From: Paenibacillus gorillae
Lineage (GTDB): Bacteria; Bacillota; Bacilli; Paenibacillales; Paenibacillaceae
Assembly (NCBI RefSeq): GCF_000513275.1
Contig: NZ_CBVJ010000129.1
Span: forward strand, 1-64,000
Direction: 5' to 3'
DNA: 64,000 bases
Position 1 is the first letter of the stretch. Every line of letters begins with the position of its first letter. The translations under genes were made by a program, and so were the position numbers. Shown in pieces: positions 8,345 to 17,900 of the stretch. The notes beneath the pieces were generated by a model that was given only the letters and a program-made list of their open reading frames with translations, had not been told where the DNA came from and did not search any database.

Positions 8345-9583
8345 ATGGGAAAAGCACTAGTCATCGGCGCCGGAGGCGTAGCAGCAGTAGCGATTCATAA
8401 ATGTGTTCAAAACAGCGAAGTTTTCGAGGAAATCTGCATCGCCAGCCGTACAAAATCCAAGTGTGATGAGCTGAAAGCTAAATTGGATGGCGGCAAAACA
8501 AAAATTACGACTGCACAAGTCGACGCGAATAATGTGGAAGAACTGATCGCTCTGATTAACGAAGTGAAGCCGGATATCGTGATGAACCTGGCTCTCCCTT
8601 ACCAAGATCTGACCATCATGGATGCATGCTTGGCTACTAAGACAAACTACATGGATACAGCAAACTATGAGCCGGAAGATACGGCGAAGTTCGAATACAA
8701 ATGGCAATGGGACTACCGTGAGCGTTTTGAACAAGCGGGCATCACAGCTCTGCTGGGCAGCGGCTTTGACCCAGGCGTAACTGGCGTATTCTCCGCTTAC
8801 GCACTGAAGCACTATTTTGACGAAATCGAATATATCGACATTCTGGATTGCAACGGCGGCGACCACGGCTATCCGTTCGCAACCAACTTCAACCCGGAGA
8901 TCAACATCCGTGAAGTATCCGCAAACGGACGTTACTGGGAAAATGGTGAATGGATCGAAACGAAGCCAATGGAAATCAAACGCACGTACGATTTCGCTGA
9001 AGTTGGCGAAAAAGATATGTACCTGCTTTATCATGAAGAGCTGGAATCACTTGCGCAAAACATTCCTGGCCTGAAACGTATCCGTTTCTTCATGACTTTT
9101 GGCCAAAGCTACCTCATGCACTTAAAGGCGCTTGAGAATGTAGGCATGACTTCCATTGAGCCAATCGAATACGAAGGCAAGCAAATCATTCCGCTTCAAT
9201 TCCTGAAAGCTGTACTTCCAGACCCTGCTTCCCTTGGACCTCGTACAGTGGGTAAAACGAACATTGGCTGCATTTTCAAAGGCAAAAAAGACGGCCAAGA
9301 CAAAACTTACTATGTCTATAACATTTGCGACCACCAAGAGTGCTTCAAAGAAGTGGGCTCCCAAGCCATCTCCTACACAACTGGCGTTCCTGCCATGATC
9401 GGTGCAGCGATGGTTATGACTGGAAAATGGAATAAACCAGGCGTATACAATGTCGAAGAGTTCAACCCGGATCCATTCATGGAAGAGCTGAACAAATGGG
9501 GACTTCCTTGGGTAGAGGACTTCAATCCAATACTGGTTGACGCGTTGCCTGAAGATACGAAAAAACCGGAGCTCGTTCGCTAA
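8345..9583 (+). CDS. Carboxynorspermidine/carboxyspermidine synthase (saccharopine dehydrogenase family)
   Basis: 412 residues. The N-terminus has the Rossmann motif ALVIGAGGVAAVAIHKC, followed by the saccharopine dehydrogenase pattern DIVMNLALPYQDLTIMDACL and GSGFDPGVTGVF. In this family the enzyme reductively condenses aspartate semialdehyde with a diamine to make carboxynorspermidine or carboxyspermidine, the alternative bacterial route to triamines. The next gene, starting 2 bases after this stop, encodes the matching decarboxylase, which confirms the pathway. A GAGGAG box near 8330 sets the start. Expression is likely controlled by the leader at 8151-8294. Confidence 0.92.
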   Translation: MGKALVIGAGGVAAVAIHKCVQNSEVFEEICIASRTKSKCDELKAKLDGGKTKITTAQVDANNVEELIALINEVKPDIVMNLALPYQDLTIMDACLATKTNYMDTANYEPEDTAKFEYKWQWDYRERFEQAGITALLGSGFDPGVTGVFSAYALKHYFDEIEYIDILDCNGGDHGYPFATNFNPEINIREVSANGRYWENGEWIETKPMEIKRTYDFAEVGEKDMYLLYHEELESLAQNIPGLKRIRFFMTFGQSYLMHLKALENVGMTSIEPIEYEGKQIIPLQFLKAVLPDPASLGPRTVGKTNIGCIFKGKKDGQDKTYYVYNICDHQECFKEVGSQAISYTTGVPAMIGAAMVMTGKWNKPGVYNVEEFNPDPFMEELNKWGLPWVEDFNPILVDALPEDTKKPELVR

Positions 9584-9584
9584 G

Positions 9585-10709
9585 ATGCGGTTCGAGGAGT
9601 TACCGACACCTTGTTACGTAGTTGATGAAGCCCTAATCGAGAAAAACCTGAACATTTTAGGCGGTATCATAGAGCGCACGGGAGCCAAGATTATTTTGGC
9701 GCAAAAAGCTTTTTCCATGACGACGATGTATCCGCTCATCGGAAAATACTTGAATGGCACAACAGCAAGCGGTTTATATGAAGCGCGACTGGGTCAAGAG
9801 GAAATGGGAAAAGAAAATCATGTCTTTTCCCCTGCCTACCGCGAAGACGAAATCGACGAAATTATAGCCATTTGCGACCACATTATTTTCAACTCCTTCT
9901 CCCAGCTGGAAAAGTATAAAGCGAAAGCTCTTGCTGCCGGCCGGAAGATCGGTATTCGTATCAATCCAGAGTGCTCCACGCAAGAGGGCCATGAAATCTA
10001 TGATCCTTGTTCGCCAGGATCGCGATTTGGTGTCAGATTGGAAGATTTCCAGCCGGAGCTGCTTGAAGGCGTTTCGGGACTGCACTTCCATACGCTGTGC
10101 CAACAGAACTCGGATGATTTGGAGACCACGCTGAATGCAGTGGAAGAGAAATTCGGGCAATGGCTGCCTCAAATGGAATGGATCAATTTCGGCGGCGGTC
10201 ATCATATCACAAGAGAAGACTATGATATCCCGAGACTTGAAGCTTGTATTCGCAGAATGCAAGATTACGGCCTGAAGGTCTATCTGGAGCCGGGAGAAGC
10301 CGTTGCGCTCAACGCGGGTTATCTGGTTACCTCTGTCCTCGATTTTAATCGGAACGGTATTGAGATTGCCATCGTGGACACGTCGGCTACCTGCCATATG
10401 CCGGATGTTCTGGAAATGCCGTATCGTCCACCGCTTTTCGGTTCGGGCGAAGCTGGCGAGAAGCCTCATACGTATCGTCTAGGCGGTCCAACTTGCCTTA
10501 CGGGCGATGTCATCGGGGATTACTCCTTCGATCAGCCGCTGAAGATCGGCGACCGGTTAGTGTTCGGTGATATGGCGATCTACTCCATGGTCAAAACGAA
10601 TACGTTTAACGGCATGCCGCTGCCGGCAATTGCCGTACAGGACAAAGACGGGGATTGCCGCGTCGTTCGCGAATTTGGCTATCAGGATTTCAAAACGCGC
10701 CTAGCTTAA
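9585..10709 (+). CDS. nspC: Carboxynorspermidine decarboxylase
   Basis: 374 residues, a PLP-dependent alanine-racemase-fold decarboxylase. The N-terminus TPCYVVDEALIEKNL is typical, the PLP lysine is in ILAQKAFSM, the Gly-rich phosphate site is INFGGGHHI, and GPTCLTGDVIGDY carries the family's active-site Cys-Asp region. It removes the carboxyl group from carboxynorspermidine or carboxyspermidine to give norspermidine or spermidine. The ATG at 9585 is 2 bases after the synthase stop, so translation is probably coupled; in-frame starts further upstream lie inside the synthase gene. Confidence 0.93.
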   Translation: MRFEELPTPCYVVDEALIEKNLNILGGIIERTGAKIILAQKAFSMTTMYPLIGKYLNGTTASGLYEARLGQEEMGKENHVFSPAYREDEIDEIIAICDHIIFNSFSQLEKYKAKALAAGRKIGIRINPECSTQEGHEIYDPCSPGSRFGVRLEDFQPELLEGVSGLHFHTLCQQNSDDLETTLNAVEEKFGQWLPQMEWINFGGGHHITREDYDIPRLEACIRRMQDYGLKVYLEPGEAVALNAGYLVTSVLDFNRNGIEIAIVDTSATCHMPDVLEMPYRPPLFGSGEAGEKPHTYRLGGPTCLTGDVIGDYSFDQPLKIGDRLVFGDMAIYSMVKTNTFNGMPLPAIAVQDKDGDCRVVREFGYQDFKTRLA

Positions 10710-10720
10710 TGAATAGATAG

Positions 10721-10764
10721 AAAGCCTTAACCCTGATTTGCGATAGGGTTAAGGCTTTTTTTTC
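10721..10764 (+). terminator. Terminator of the polyamine operon
   Basis: A 14-bp perfect stem (AAAGCCTTAACCCT and its complement) with a 10-base loop is followed by a run of T. Confidence 0.92.
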
Positions 10765-10800
10765 GAGTTGGCTTCATCATTCTTATTTCACAAGTTGATT

Positions 10801-11232
10801 TTACTTGTCCTTCATCCCTGCCTTAAATAACTTCAATTTACGCTGAGCCCGCCGATACGCGATATAATCGAAGAGATTCGCTGTACATATAATACTGAGC
10901 ACTGTCAAACAAATCAGCGTAAAATTCCCTTTCCCCTCACTATTGCCGCCTGCGATCCAAGCCAAGGATGTCAGAATGATAATCGTAACGATTAATGCAA
11001 TCAGGTTGTTAATTAGAAAATAATTCCGGGGATTCGCCATACTGATCGGAAGGATAGAAGTGAGCCATTCTGTAATAAAACCAATAATAAACCCAATGCT
11101 TCCGCTGGCTAATATCGTTAACACTTTATAAGAAACCTGCACATCCCCGCTGTTAAAAAACAGCAGTATCACTCCAATAAAGAGGCCCAGAAAAAATGAT
11201 TTTATACTATTTTCTAAATGAATTTTTTCCAT
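10801..11232 (-). CDS. DUF3021-type four-helix membrane protein
   Basis: About 143 residues with four predicted TM helices (around 14-31, 38-60, 73-96, 106-125) and a basic C-terminus. The pattern matches DUF3021 proteins, which are regularly encoded next to LytTR regulators and are thought to modulate them. The gene starts 11 bases after the LytTR gene with AGGAG before the ATG at 11232, so the two form an operon. Confidence 0.8.
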   Translation of the reverse strand: MEKIHLENSIKSFFLGLFIGVILLFFNSGDVQVSYKVLTILASGSIGFIIGFITEWLTSILPISMANPRNYFLINNLIALIVTIIILTSLAWIAGGNSEGKGNFTLICLTVLSIICTANLFDYIAYRRAQRKLKLFKAGMKDK

Positions 11233-11242
11233 GATGGTTCTC

Positions 11243-11785
11243 CTATAGTTTGAGTGTGTTTCTAAGTTTTTTCGAGAACATTTTTGATACTTCCAGTTCC
11301 ATGCTATTATCCATTCGAAGTACAAACCTGGAGTTGAACCATGGGATAATTTCTTTTACATGCAGCAAATTAACAAGCTGTGATTTATTGATTCTGATGA
11401 AGCCCTTTACTGTCCATAGGCTTTCATAATATTGCAAAGTCTCTTTAATATGATATCGGTTAGACTTTGTATAGGCCATGAGACCGCCCGGCCCCGCTTC
11501 CAGATATACAACATCCGCTGGTTCGATAACCGCAAATTTATTTTCGCTCAAGCCAGTAAGGGTGTTCATCGAATAGATATCTTCGCGAATACCGGAAACG
11601 ACGAGCTTAATCACTTCCATATAATCAATAGCATCAAATACGATATTAAGCTTTCCCTCAGGCAGGTCATAGCCTTTCTCTACGAGCACCCAATCGCTGT
11701 CTGGATGAATCTCAATCTGGTATTTGGATAACTCTTGCTTCAATTTTTCATAAACCTTATTTGAACACAACAATTGAACCATCAT
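11243..11785 (-). CDS. LytTR-domain transcriptional regulator
   Basis: 180 residues. The C-terminal 100 residues form a LytTR DNA-binding domain (DVVYLEAGPGGLMAYT, then GFIRINKSQLVNLLHVKEI and FSKKLRNTL). There is no receiver domain; the N-terminal 75 residues show no family I recognise. It is coupled to the DUF3021 membrane protein downstream, the common arrangement in Firmicutes for small autoregulated LytTR systems whose regulator is held at the membrane. Confidence 0.88.
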   Translation of the reverse strand: MMVQLLCSNKVYEKLKQELSKYQIEIHPDSDWVLVEKGYDLPEGKLNIVFDAIDYMEVIKLVVSGIREDIYSMNTLTGLSENKFAVIEPADVVYLEAGPGGLMAYTKSNRYHIKETLQYYESLWTVKGFIRINKSQLVNLLHVKEIIPWFNSRFVLRMDNSMELEVSKMFSKKLRNTLKL

Positions 11786-11812
11786 GTCGCCCTCATAACC
11801 TATATGAAGTAG

Positions 11813-12994
11813 TTATTCACTTTTCATCCTATCATAAATCATTCTTATTTTTACCAGTTCTTCTATGCTTTTCTCTGCAAAATCAAGAGACCCGAAGTTC
11901 GCAATGAAGAAGGTTTCCTTATCTTCGTCATACAGGACGTAAGTGCCTGTCGCCCCGATACCGCCGTAGACATCGGTCATAGCGCTTAAACCTAACAGGA
12001 ATGACAACTTGCTAAAGTCGAAATACATCATCCCCATACCCGCATAGATGCCTTTTCTATAACGATTATGAAAGTCTGTCATCTGTTTATACACTTCGTC
12101 AGACAGCAGCTCCCCGTTCACGAAAGCCTTCATGAATACTAATAAATCATTCATCGTCGTTATGACGCCGCCGCCTGACCAGTCAACCGATAACGCTGCT
12201 TTATCGCTATAGTCCATGCCATTCAAATATATGCCGACAATATCGGAAGATTCGTCCTGATATAAATAGCTGTCGTTCATACCTAAAGGCTTGAAGATTC
12301 GCTCATCCAATATATCCGCATAAGATTTCTTCTCGATCTCCTCCAGAATAAGACCAAGCAGTATATATCCGGTATCCGAATAATAAAACTGTTGGCCCGG
12401 CTTCCCTACAGGATCCTGATTGTCTCTCGTGAAGGCAATTAGCTCCTGCGGAGAAAATGATAGATCCGGGTTGGATGAGATGACCTCCAGCATCGGGTGC
12501 CCGCTCTTCACCGGACCTTCAAAATAATCTGCGGCTCCAGACGTATGGGTTAACAAATGTCTAAGCGTTACCTGTTCGCTATAATCGGTGCCGTCTATAA
12601 CGAATAATCTCTTAAGGGTATCCGTATCCAGCCAAGAACTAATTTTATCGTCAAAGTTGATTTTCCCTTCGTCTGCTAATATGCCATAGACAGCCGCACA
12701 CATCATTTTGCCAACGCTGGCTGCATGATATGGACTATCGATACGAACAGGCTCATCGGAGCCCCGATTTTTCGTACCTGTTGCGAATTGTTCAAAGTAG
12801 CCCGTTTGATTAGAGTAAATGGTCAATAATGCGCTAGATAATGAGCCATTTCTTTTCACTACCTTTGCGAGGTGCTCCTCAATTTTTTCAGTAACTGCCT
12901 CTTTAGAAATGGGCCTGTTCATATAAGCTAATGCCCCGTACCCGATTCCGACCAAAAGGATAACGCCAAGCAATATACCAATGGCTATTCTCAT
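11813..12994 (-). CDS. Membrane-anchored beta-lactamase-family serine hydrolase
   Basis: About 393 residues with one N-terminal TM segment (about 3-22) and a class C beta-lactamase/D-alanyl-D-alanine carboxypeptidase-like domain outside. The nucleophile motif is SVGK (SxxK). The second motif appears as YSDTG where Y-x-N is usual. LTHTSGAADYF and GYILLGLILEEIEKKSY are typical of the family. Such proteins act on peptidoglycan or small esters; the substrate cannot be deduced. The ATG at 12994 is preceded by GAGAGGTGG. Confidence 0.88.
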   Translation of the reverse strand: MRIAIGILLGVILLVGIGYGALAYMNRPISKEAVTEKIEEHLAKVVKRNGSLSSALLTIYSNQTGYFEQFATGTKNRGSDEPVRIDSPYHAASVGKMMCAAVYGILADEGKINFDDKISSWLDTDTLKRLFVIDGTDYSEQVTLRHLLTHTSGAADYFEGPVKSGHPMLEVISSNPDLSFSPQELIAFTRDNQDPVGKPGQQFYYSDTGYILLGLILEEIEKKSYADILDERIFKPLGMNDSYLYQDESSDIVGIYLNGMDYSDKAALSVDWSGGGVITTMNDLLVFMKAFVNGELLSDEVYKQMTDFHNRYRKGIYAGMGMMYFDFSKLSFLLGLSAMTDVYGGIGATGTYVLYDEDKETFFIANFGSLDFAEKSIEELVKIRMIYDRMKSE

Positions 12995-13154
12995 AATGAC
13001 CACCTCTCGCTTCATGTACTTTTTCATACCTTAATCTAATCGATGGCTTAGCATATAAAAATACATTTGCTCTAAGTGGTCATTATTCAAGGGTAATATG
13101 GCTTTATTGATACCTGCGTGGATGCCCTACAGCGAGCTGCCTATTATTCGGGCA

Positions 13155-13185
13155 AAAATATAAGGCCATCCTTGGCGGGATGGCC
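13155..13185 (-). terminator. Terminator after the DinB gene
   Basis: An 8-bp GGCCATCC/GGATGGCC stem; on the minus strand it is followed by TTATATTTTT. It belongs to the set of terminators in this window that share a GGCCATCC core. Confidence 0.75.
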
Positions 13186-13201
13186 CTTTCATTAGAACGC
13201 T

Positions 13202-13738
13202 TTATTTAGCTTCAAGCGATTTTTCTTTGATTTTCTGCAGCTCCAGCAAATAAAACATATAGTCCGTCGGAACGCCAGCATACCCCTGCTGCCTCAGCAT
13301 TGCGGTGACATTTCCCCGATGATAGGTCCCATGGTTCACCACATGCTGCAAAATATCAGAGAAACGAGTGTCGAGACTGCCGTACTTTGGATGCCGGATT
13401 GTCATTGCCTTATCGGGATCTGGCGTACGCCGCAGCAATTCACGGAACTGTTCAGTGACACCCGTAAACAGCTGCCGCATCTCACCTGCGCTTTTTCCCT
13501 TCGCTTCCTCCATCCAGCCTGGCATCCTAGGAAAAATATCTTCATTGGGGGTTTCTGCAAGCACAAACATATAGAGCTGATCAAATAAGTAAATATGGCC
13601 TAAAGTTTGTGCAACGGATGGGAAGACGCTCGTTATCTCCGCATGAAATACATCCTCAGGAAGCTGTTCGAAGTGAGCAAATAGCTGTTCGTTCGCCCAA
13701 ACATGATATTCGTACAATTGATGGGATTGTTGCAGCAT
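13202..13738 (-). CDS. DinB/YfiT-like four-helix-bundle protein
   Basis: About 178 residues. The order of the metal-binding His residues fits the DinB superfamily: TLGHIYLFD near residue 50, and the pair in ILQHVVNHGTYHRG near 137-145. Many members are metal-dependent thiol S-transferases, for example with bacillithiol, but the substrate here is unknown. The ATG at 13738 is favoured over a GTG 12 bases upstream because of its distance from AAAGGTG. Confidence 0.87.
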   Translation of the reverse strand: MLQQSHQLYEYHVWANEQLFAHFEQLPEDVFHAEITSVFPSVAQTLGHIYLFDQLYMFVLAETPNEDIFPRMPGWMEEAKGKSAGEMRQLFTGVTEQFRELLRRTPDPDKAMTIRHPKYGSLDTRFSDILQHVVNHGTYHRGNVTAMLRQQGYAGVPTDYMFYLLELQKIKEKSLEAK

Positions 13739-13834
13739 CGATGAACACACCTTTCTTTTATACGCCTTCGTTTGGCTGCCTTAGCCTTACCTATATCATA
13801 TACCCGATTCACTGACAACTGCTGTCAGGGAAGA

Positions 13835-14806
13835 TTAATCCCAATCTTCTTCATAGTGCTTTGCGATGCCACAAGCCGTCTCATGAATTCGTTGTTTCAG
13901 CTCCAGCGGCTCCAGAATGTGAATAGCCTTGCCGAACGACAGCAGATACATGGGCAGGTACTTGTTCATCGTTGGGACATCGAGCAGAAACCTGGCCTCT
14001 TGATCGGTTCTTTCCTTTAAAAAATGGCGCAGATGCCAGTTGCTGCACACTGCGTTCAGTGTGCCCGGCTCTCCCGCAATGCGAATCAGGATGAGTGGTC
14101 CCGCCGATTCCCGTCCCTGCTCGGACTGGTCTCGAAAGTAGTCCGACGCGGAGAACCGCTCGGGTATTTCGAAGCGTGCTTCCGTCCGCTCCAGCCCCGT
14201 TATACGGTCCACACGGAACGTCCGCACCGCTTGTGACCGATGGCAGAACGCGACAGCATACCATACATTCCGGTTGTAGGCTAGTCCGTGCGGATCGACA
14301 TCACGTTCCTCAGCCCGCTCCGCATTCTCTTTGCGGTAGGCGATACGGACTGTTTGCCCTTCCTTTGCCGCTTGCTCCAAATCCTTTAACAAGGGAACGA
14401 CAAATGGGGGCATCGACGGTGCAATCACATCCAAGCCGCTCGTCTGACGGGACAGCTCGTGAAGCTGATCCTCGTGCAAACCGTTCTCCACCTTCTTCAG
14501 CGCGCTTTCCAGTTCCTCGGTATAGGGATAACCAGCGCCTTGCGTAAATTTGAACGCATCTACAAGCGCCTTCAGCTCTACGGAATTGAAAAACAGCGGT
14601 GTTTCCTTAAAGCTGTCCAGAATGCGAATGCCGCCATCATGGCCAGCTTCCGCCACAACAGGCACGCCGCTGGCGCATAATGCGTCGATATACCGGTACA
14701 CACTACGGACGCTGATCTCCAAGCTGTCTGCAATCTGCGCCGCAGTAAATTTCCTTCCGGAACGCAGCATCCAAAGCATAGACAGCATGTTATCCCATTT
14801 CGCCAC
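13835..14806 (-). CDS. YafY-type HTH/WYL-domain regulator
   Basis: 323 residues. The N-terminal winged helix (FTAAQIADSLEISVRSVYRYIDAL) is followed by the GHDGGIRILD wing and a WYL domain around residues 140-220 (RIAYRKE, DPHGLAYNRNVWYAVAFC) plus a WCX-like C-terminus. These are repressors or activators that sense nucleic acid or nucleotide ligands. A GTG start follows AAGAGG by 7 bases. No clear target operator was seen nearby. Confidence 0.9.
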   Translation of the reverse strand: MAKWDNMLSMLWMLRSGRKFTAAQIADSLEISVRSVYRYIDALCASGVPVVAEAGHDGGIRILDSFKETPLFFNSVELKALVDAFKFTQGAGYPYTEELESALKKVENGLHEDQLHELSRQTSGLDVIAPSMPPFVVPLLKDLEQAAKEGQTVRIAYRKENAERAEERDVDPHGLAYNRNVWYAVAFCHRSQAVRTFRVDRITGLERTEARFEIPERFSASDYFRDQSEQGRESAGPLILIRIAGEPGTLNAVCSNWHLRHFLKERTDQEARFLLDVPTMNKYLPMYLLSFGKAIHILEPLELKQRIHETACGIAKHYEEDWD

Positions 14807-14890
14807 CGGAAGACCTCTTCTCTCTATCGTTTTTCTATTATTTTACTGAACAAAACAGTTTCGTTCAATGAAAGCGAGTCATCGTGCGAA

Positions 14891-14935
14891 GAAAAACAAC
14901 CATCGGCGACTTATTGGTCGTCAATGGTTGTTGGA
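14891..14935 (-). terminator. Terminator of the SLH surface-protein gene
   Basis: Read on the minus strand, a long stem with ACAACCATTG and CGATGGTTGT outer arms is followed by TTTTTCTT, 40 bases after the surface-protein stop codon. Confidence 0.85.
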
Positions 14936-14971
14936 GGAGCAGCCCCGGAGGGGCTTAATCTAATAAAATCA

Positions 14972-17900
14972 CTATTCTGCGTTCTGAATGAGCTTCAAGA
15001 GAACGACAATTGCTTCCGCACGGGAAGCGGTAGCCATAGGCACGTAGCGGTTCCCGCCTCTCCCTTGTACGATTCCTTGTTCAGCGATCTCCTTAATCGC
15101 CCCTTTCGACCAAGCTGGAATATCCGTATCATCTGCGAAGGTTGTCGTTACGGTTGCTTCTGGCTTTGTGTGCTGTGTATTGGCCAGCATGACAGCCATC
15201 TCTGCGCGCGTAATAAGTCCGTGAGGTCGGAAGGTACCGTCCGAATAACCGTTAATGATTCCTTCCTTGACCGCTAGAGCAATATAATGTTTGGCCCAAT
15301 TCCCTATCGCTTTGTTATCCGTGAAACGTAATTCTGAACCTTCACCCTGGATTTGAAGCGCCTTGATGAGCAAAACTGCGAATTCTGCTCTCGTAATCGG
15401 TGCATTCGGCCGGAACGTGCCGTCGGCGTACCCGGAAGTAATTCCTATCGATGCTGCTTGAATAATTGCAGCTGCAGCCCAATGCCCCTCTATATCCGTA
15501 AACTGCGGAGACGTTGTCCCGCCATCCGAATTTTTACGAACGGGCAGCACCGCAAACTTAGCGAATTGATTCGTTTCTACAGTAACGCTATTGCCCTCAA
15601 CAGTACCGCCAAGCTCTATCCATTTCTTATTAACCTCATCGTAGTAGAAAATAGCTGGCTTCTCGTTTTCTTTGATTAAAGCAGGATCAAACTGCAATGT
15701 AATGAGCATTTTTTTCATAATCATGCCTGATGATTTTTTCAGCACCTCATAAACTGGACCAACTAGCCGTTCATCATGATTCACAAGCTTCGATGTGTCG
15801 GTGATTTTTCTTACCTGCAGCGTTGCATCCTGTTCAAATACGCCGCTCGGGATGGACAGGCTGATTTCGCCAGCACGTTTGAAGCTTCCGGATTGTCCCG
15901 CTTTTATTATGATCTCATCATAGTCCTTCGGTCCGGTATCAGTGCCACCACCACCGCCGGTGCCTCCGCTTCCTCCATTTCCTCCATTGCCGCCGCCTGG
16001 TGACGGATTATCCGCTATTGTGACGCTTACCGTATAGCTCTTTATGCTGCCATCTTGAGCAGTGACAGTATAGATTACTGGGGACGCGAAGTCATTCGCG
16101 GTCACTCCACTCACTTGAGTGACATTACCTACCTTGACTGTTGAACCTGCGGAACTGCTATACGTCGACACTAATGCGCTAATGTCCGTTCCGTATGGCA
16201 CGGTCAGCGTTACATTATTCCCGCTAATCGTTCCTACTACCACAGGTGTCAGTCCTCCAAAGCTGAACGACGTCAACTCTTTCTCCGTGTTCGATGCTAT
16301 CGCGACCGTCACCGTATAGTCCTGCGTACTTCCATCCTGCGCCGTCACCGTGTAAACCACCGGAGACGTGTAGTCATTCGCGGTCACTCCACTGGTTTGA
16401 GCAACAGTCCCTACTTTGACTGTTGAACCTGCTGAGCTGCTAAACGTCGACACTAGTGCGCTAACGTCCGTTCCATAAGGCACGGTCAGCGTCACATCAT
16501 TGCCGCTAATCGTCCCTACTACCGCAGGTGTTAGTCCTGCGAAGCTGAACGACGTCAACTCTTTCTCCATGTTCGATGCTACCATGACCGTCACCGTGTA
16601 ATCCTGCGTACTTCCATCCTGTGCTGTCACTGTGTAAACCACCGGAGACGTGTAGTCATTCGCGGTCACTCCACTCACTTGAGCGACTGTTCCTACTTTG
16701 ACTGTTGAACCTGCCGAGCTGCTAAACGTCGACACTAGTGTGCTAACGTCCGTTCCATAAGGCACGGTCAGCGTTATATTATTGCCGCTGATCGTTCCCG
16801 TCACCGCTGGTGTTAGTCCAGCAAAGCTGAACGACATCAATTCCTTCTCTGTACTCGCCGCTACCGTAACCGTGACCGTGTAGGTTTTGGTTGTTGTACC
16901 GTTCTCAGCCGTCACCTTGTATAAGACAGGTGCTGTAAAATTATTAGTCGTCACGCCGCTAGTCTGAGTCACGCCTCCGACTGTTACGGTAGATGCAGCT
17001 GAGTTGGCGAAGGTCGCGGCCAACTGTCCGACATTCGTCCCGTACGGCACGGTCAGCGAAACATTCGTTCCATTAATTGTCCCGATCACTGCGGGCGACA
17101 AGCCCTCAAAGCTGAATGATGTCAAATCGCTCGCCGTACTTGCACTTCGCGTCAACGTAATCGTATATGTTCGCGAGGAGACGGCATCTTGAGCGAGTAC
17201 TTTAATCTCGATCGTATTGACTCCGGCATTCAAAGGCAGGGCCACGCTATCTGTTCCGCTTGCCACGACAACCGGATCACTTCCGTTGACCGACACTGTA
17301 ATCGTCGCGCCTGCGAAAGTTGCCGTAGGTTTCACCGTCACACTAGAGTAACTGCTTGCGGCCGTGGCCGTGTAAGTTGTACGGGTAGAAGTAAAACCAG
17401 GACTAAGTGCTCCAGAAGATACAGTCAGTCCGCTTAATGTTGTAACCGTGCTTGCAGCACGCGTTACAGAAATCGAATATCGTTTTATCGTTCCATCCTG
17501 AGCCGTTACCGTAATCTCTATCGTATTGGCTCCAACGTTAAGAGCAAGCGCCGAACTGTTTTGACCGCTTGTTACGGATACAGCAGTCCCGCCATTCACG
17601 CTAACTGCCAACGTGGCCGAAGAATCCGCTGTTGTTGGGCGTACCGTAACGCTGGTAGTCGTATTGGACACTCCTGCGGCGGTATAGGATGTCGTAGCAG
17701 CGGAGAATGTCGGGCTTAGTGCTCCCCCCGTTGTCGTTAATGCACTCAGGTTTGCATTCGCACTGCCGGCTGCTCTTGTCACCGTCAGTGTATAGCTTTT
17801 CGTATTGGTTCCGTCCTGGGAAGTAACCTCTATCGTAATGACCGTGCTTGTACCTGCCGTAAGTGCAATATTTCCGCTAGGTTGACCACTAACAGCGGCA

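Noticed and set aside
8145..8357. Minus-strand frame covering the polyamine leader
   Set aside because: It lies across the stem-loop leader and the nspC-operon start; no ribosome binding site, and the leader structure explains the sequence.
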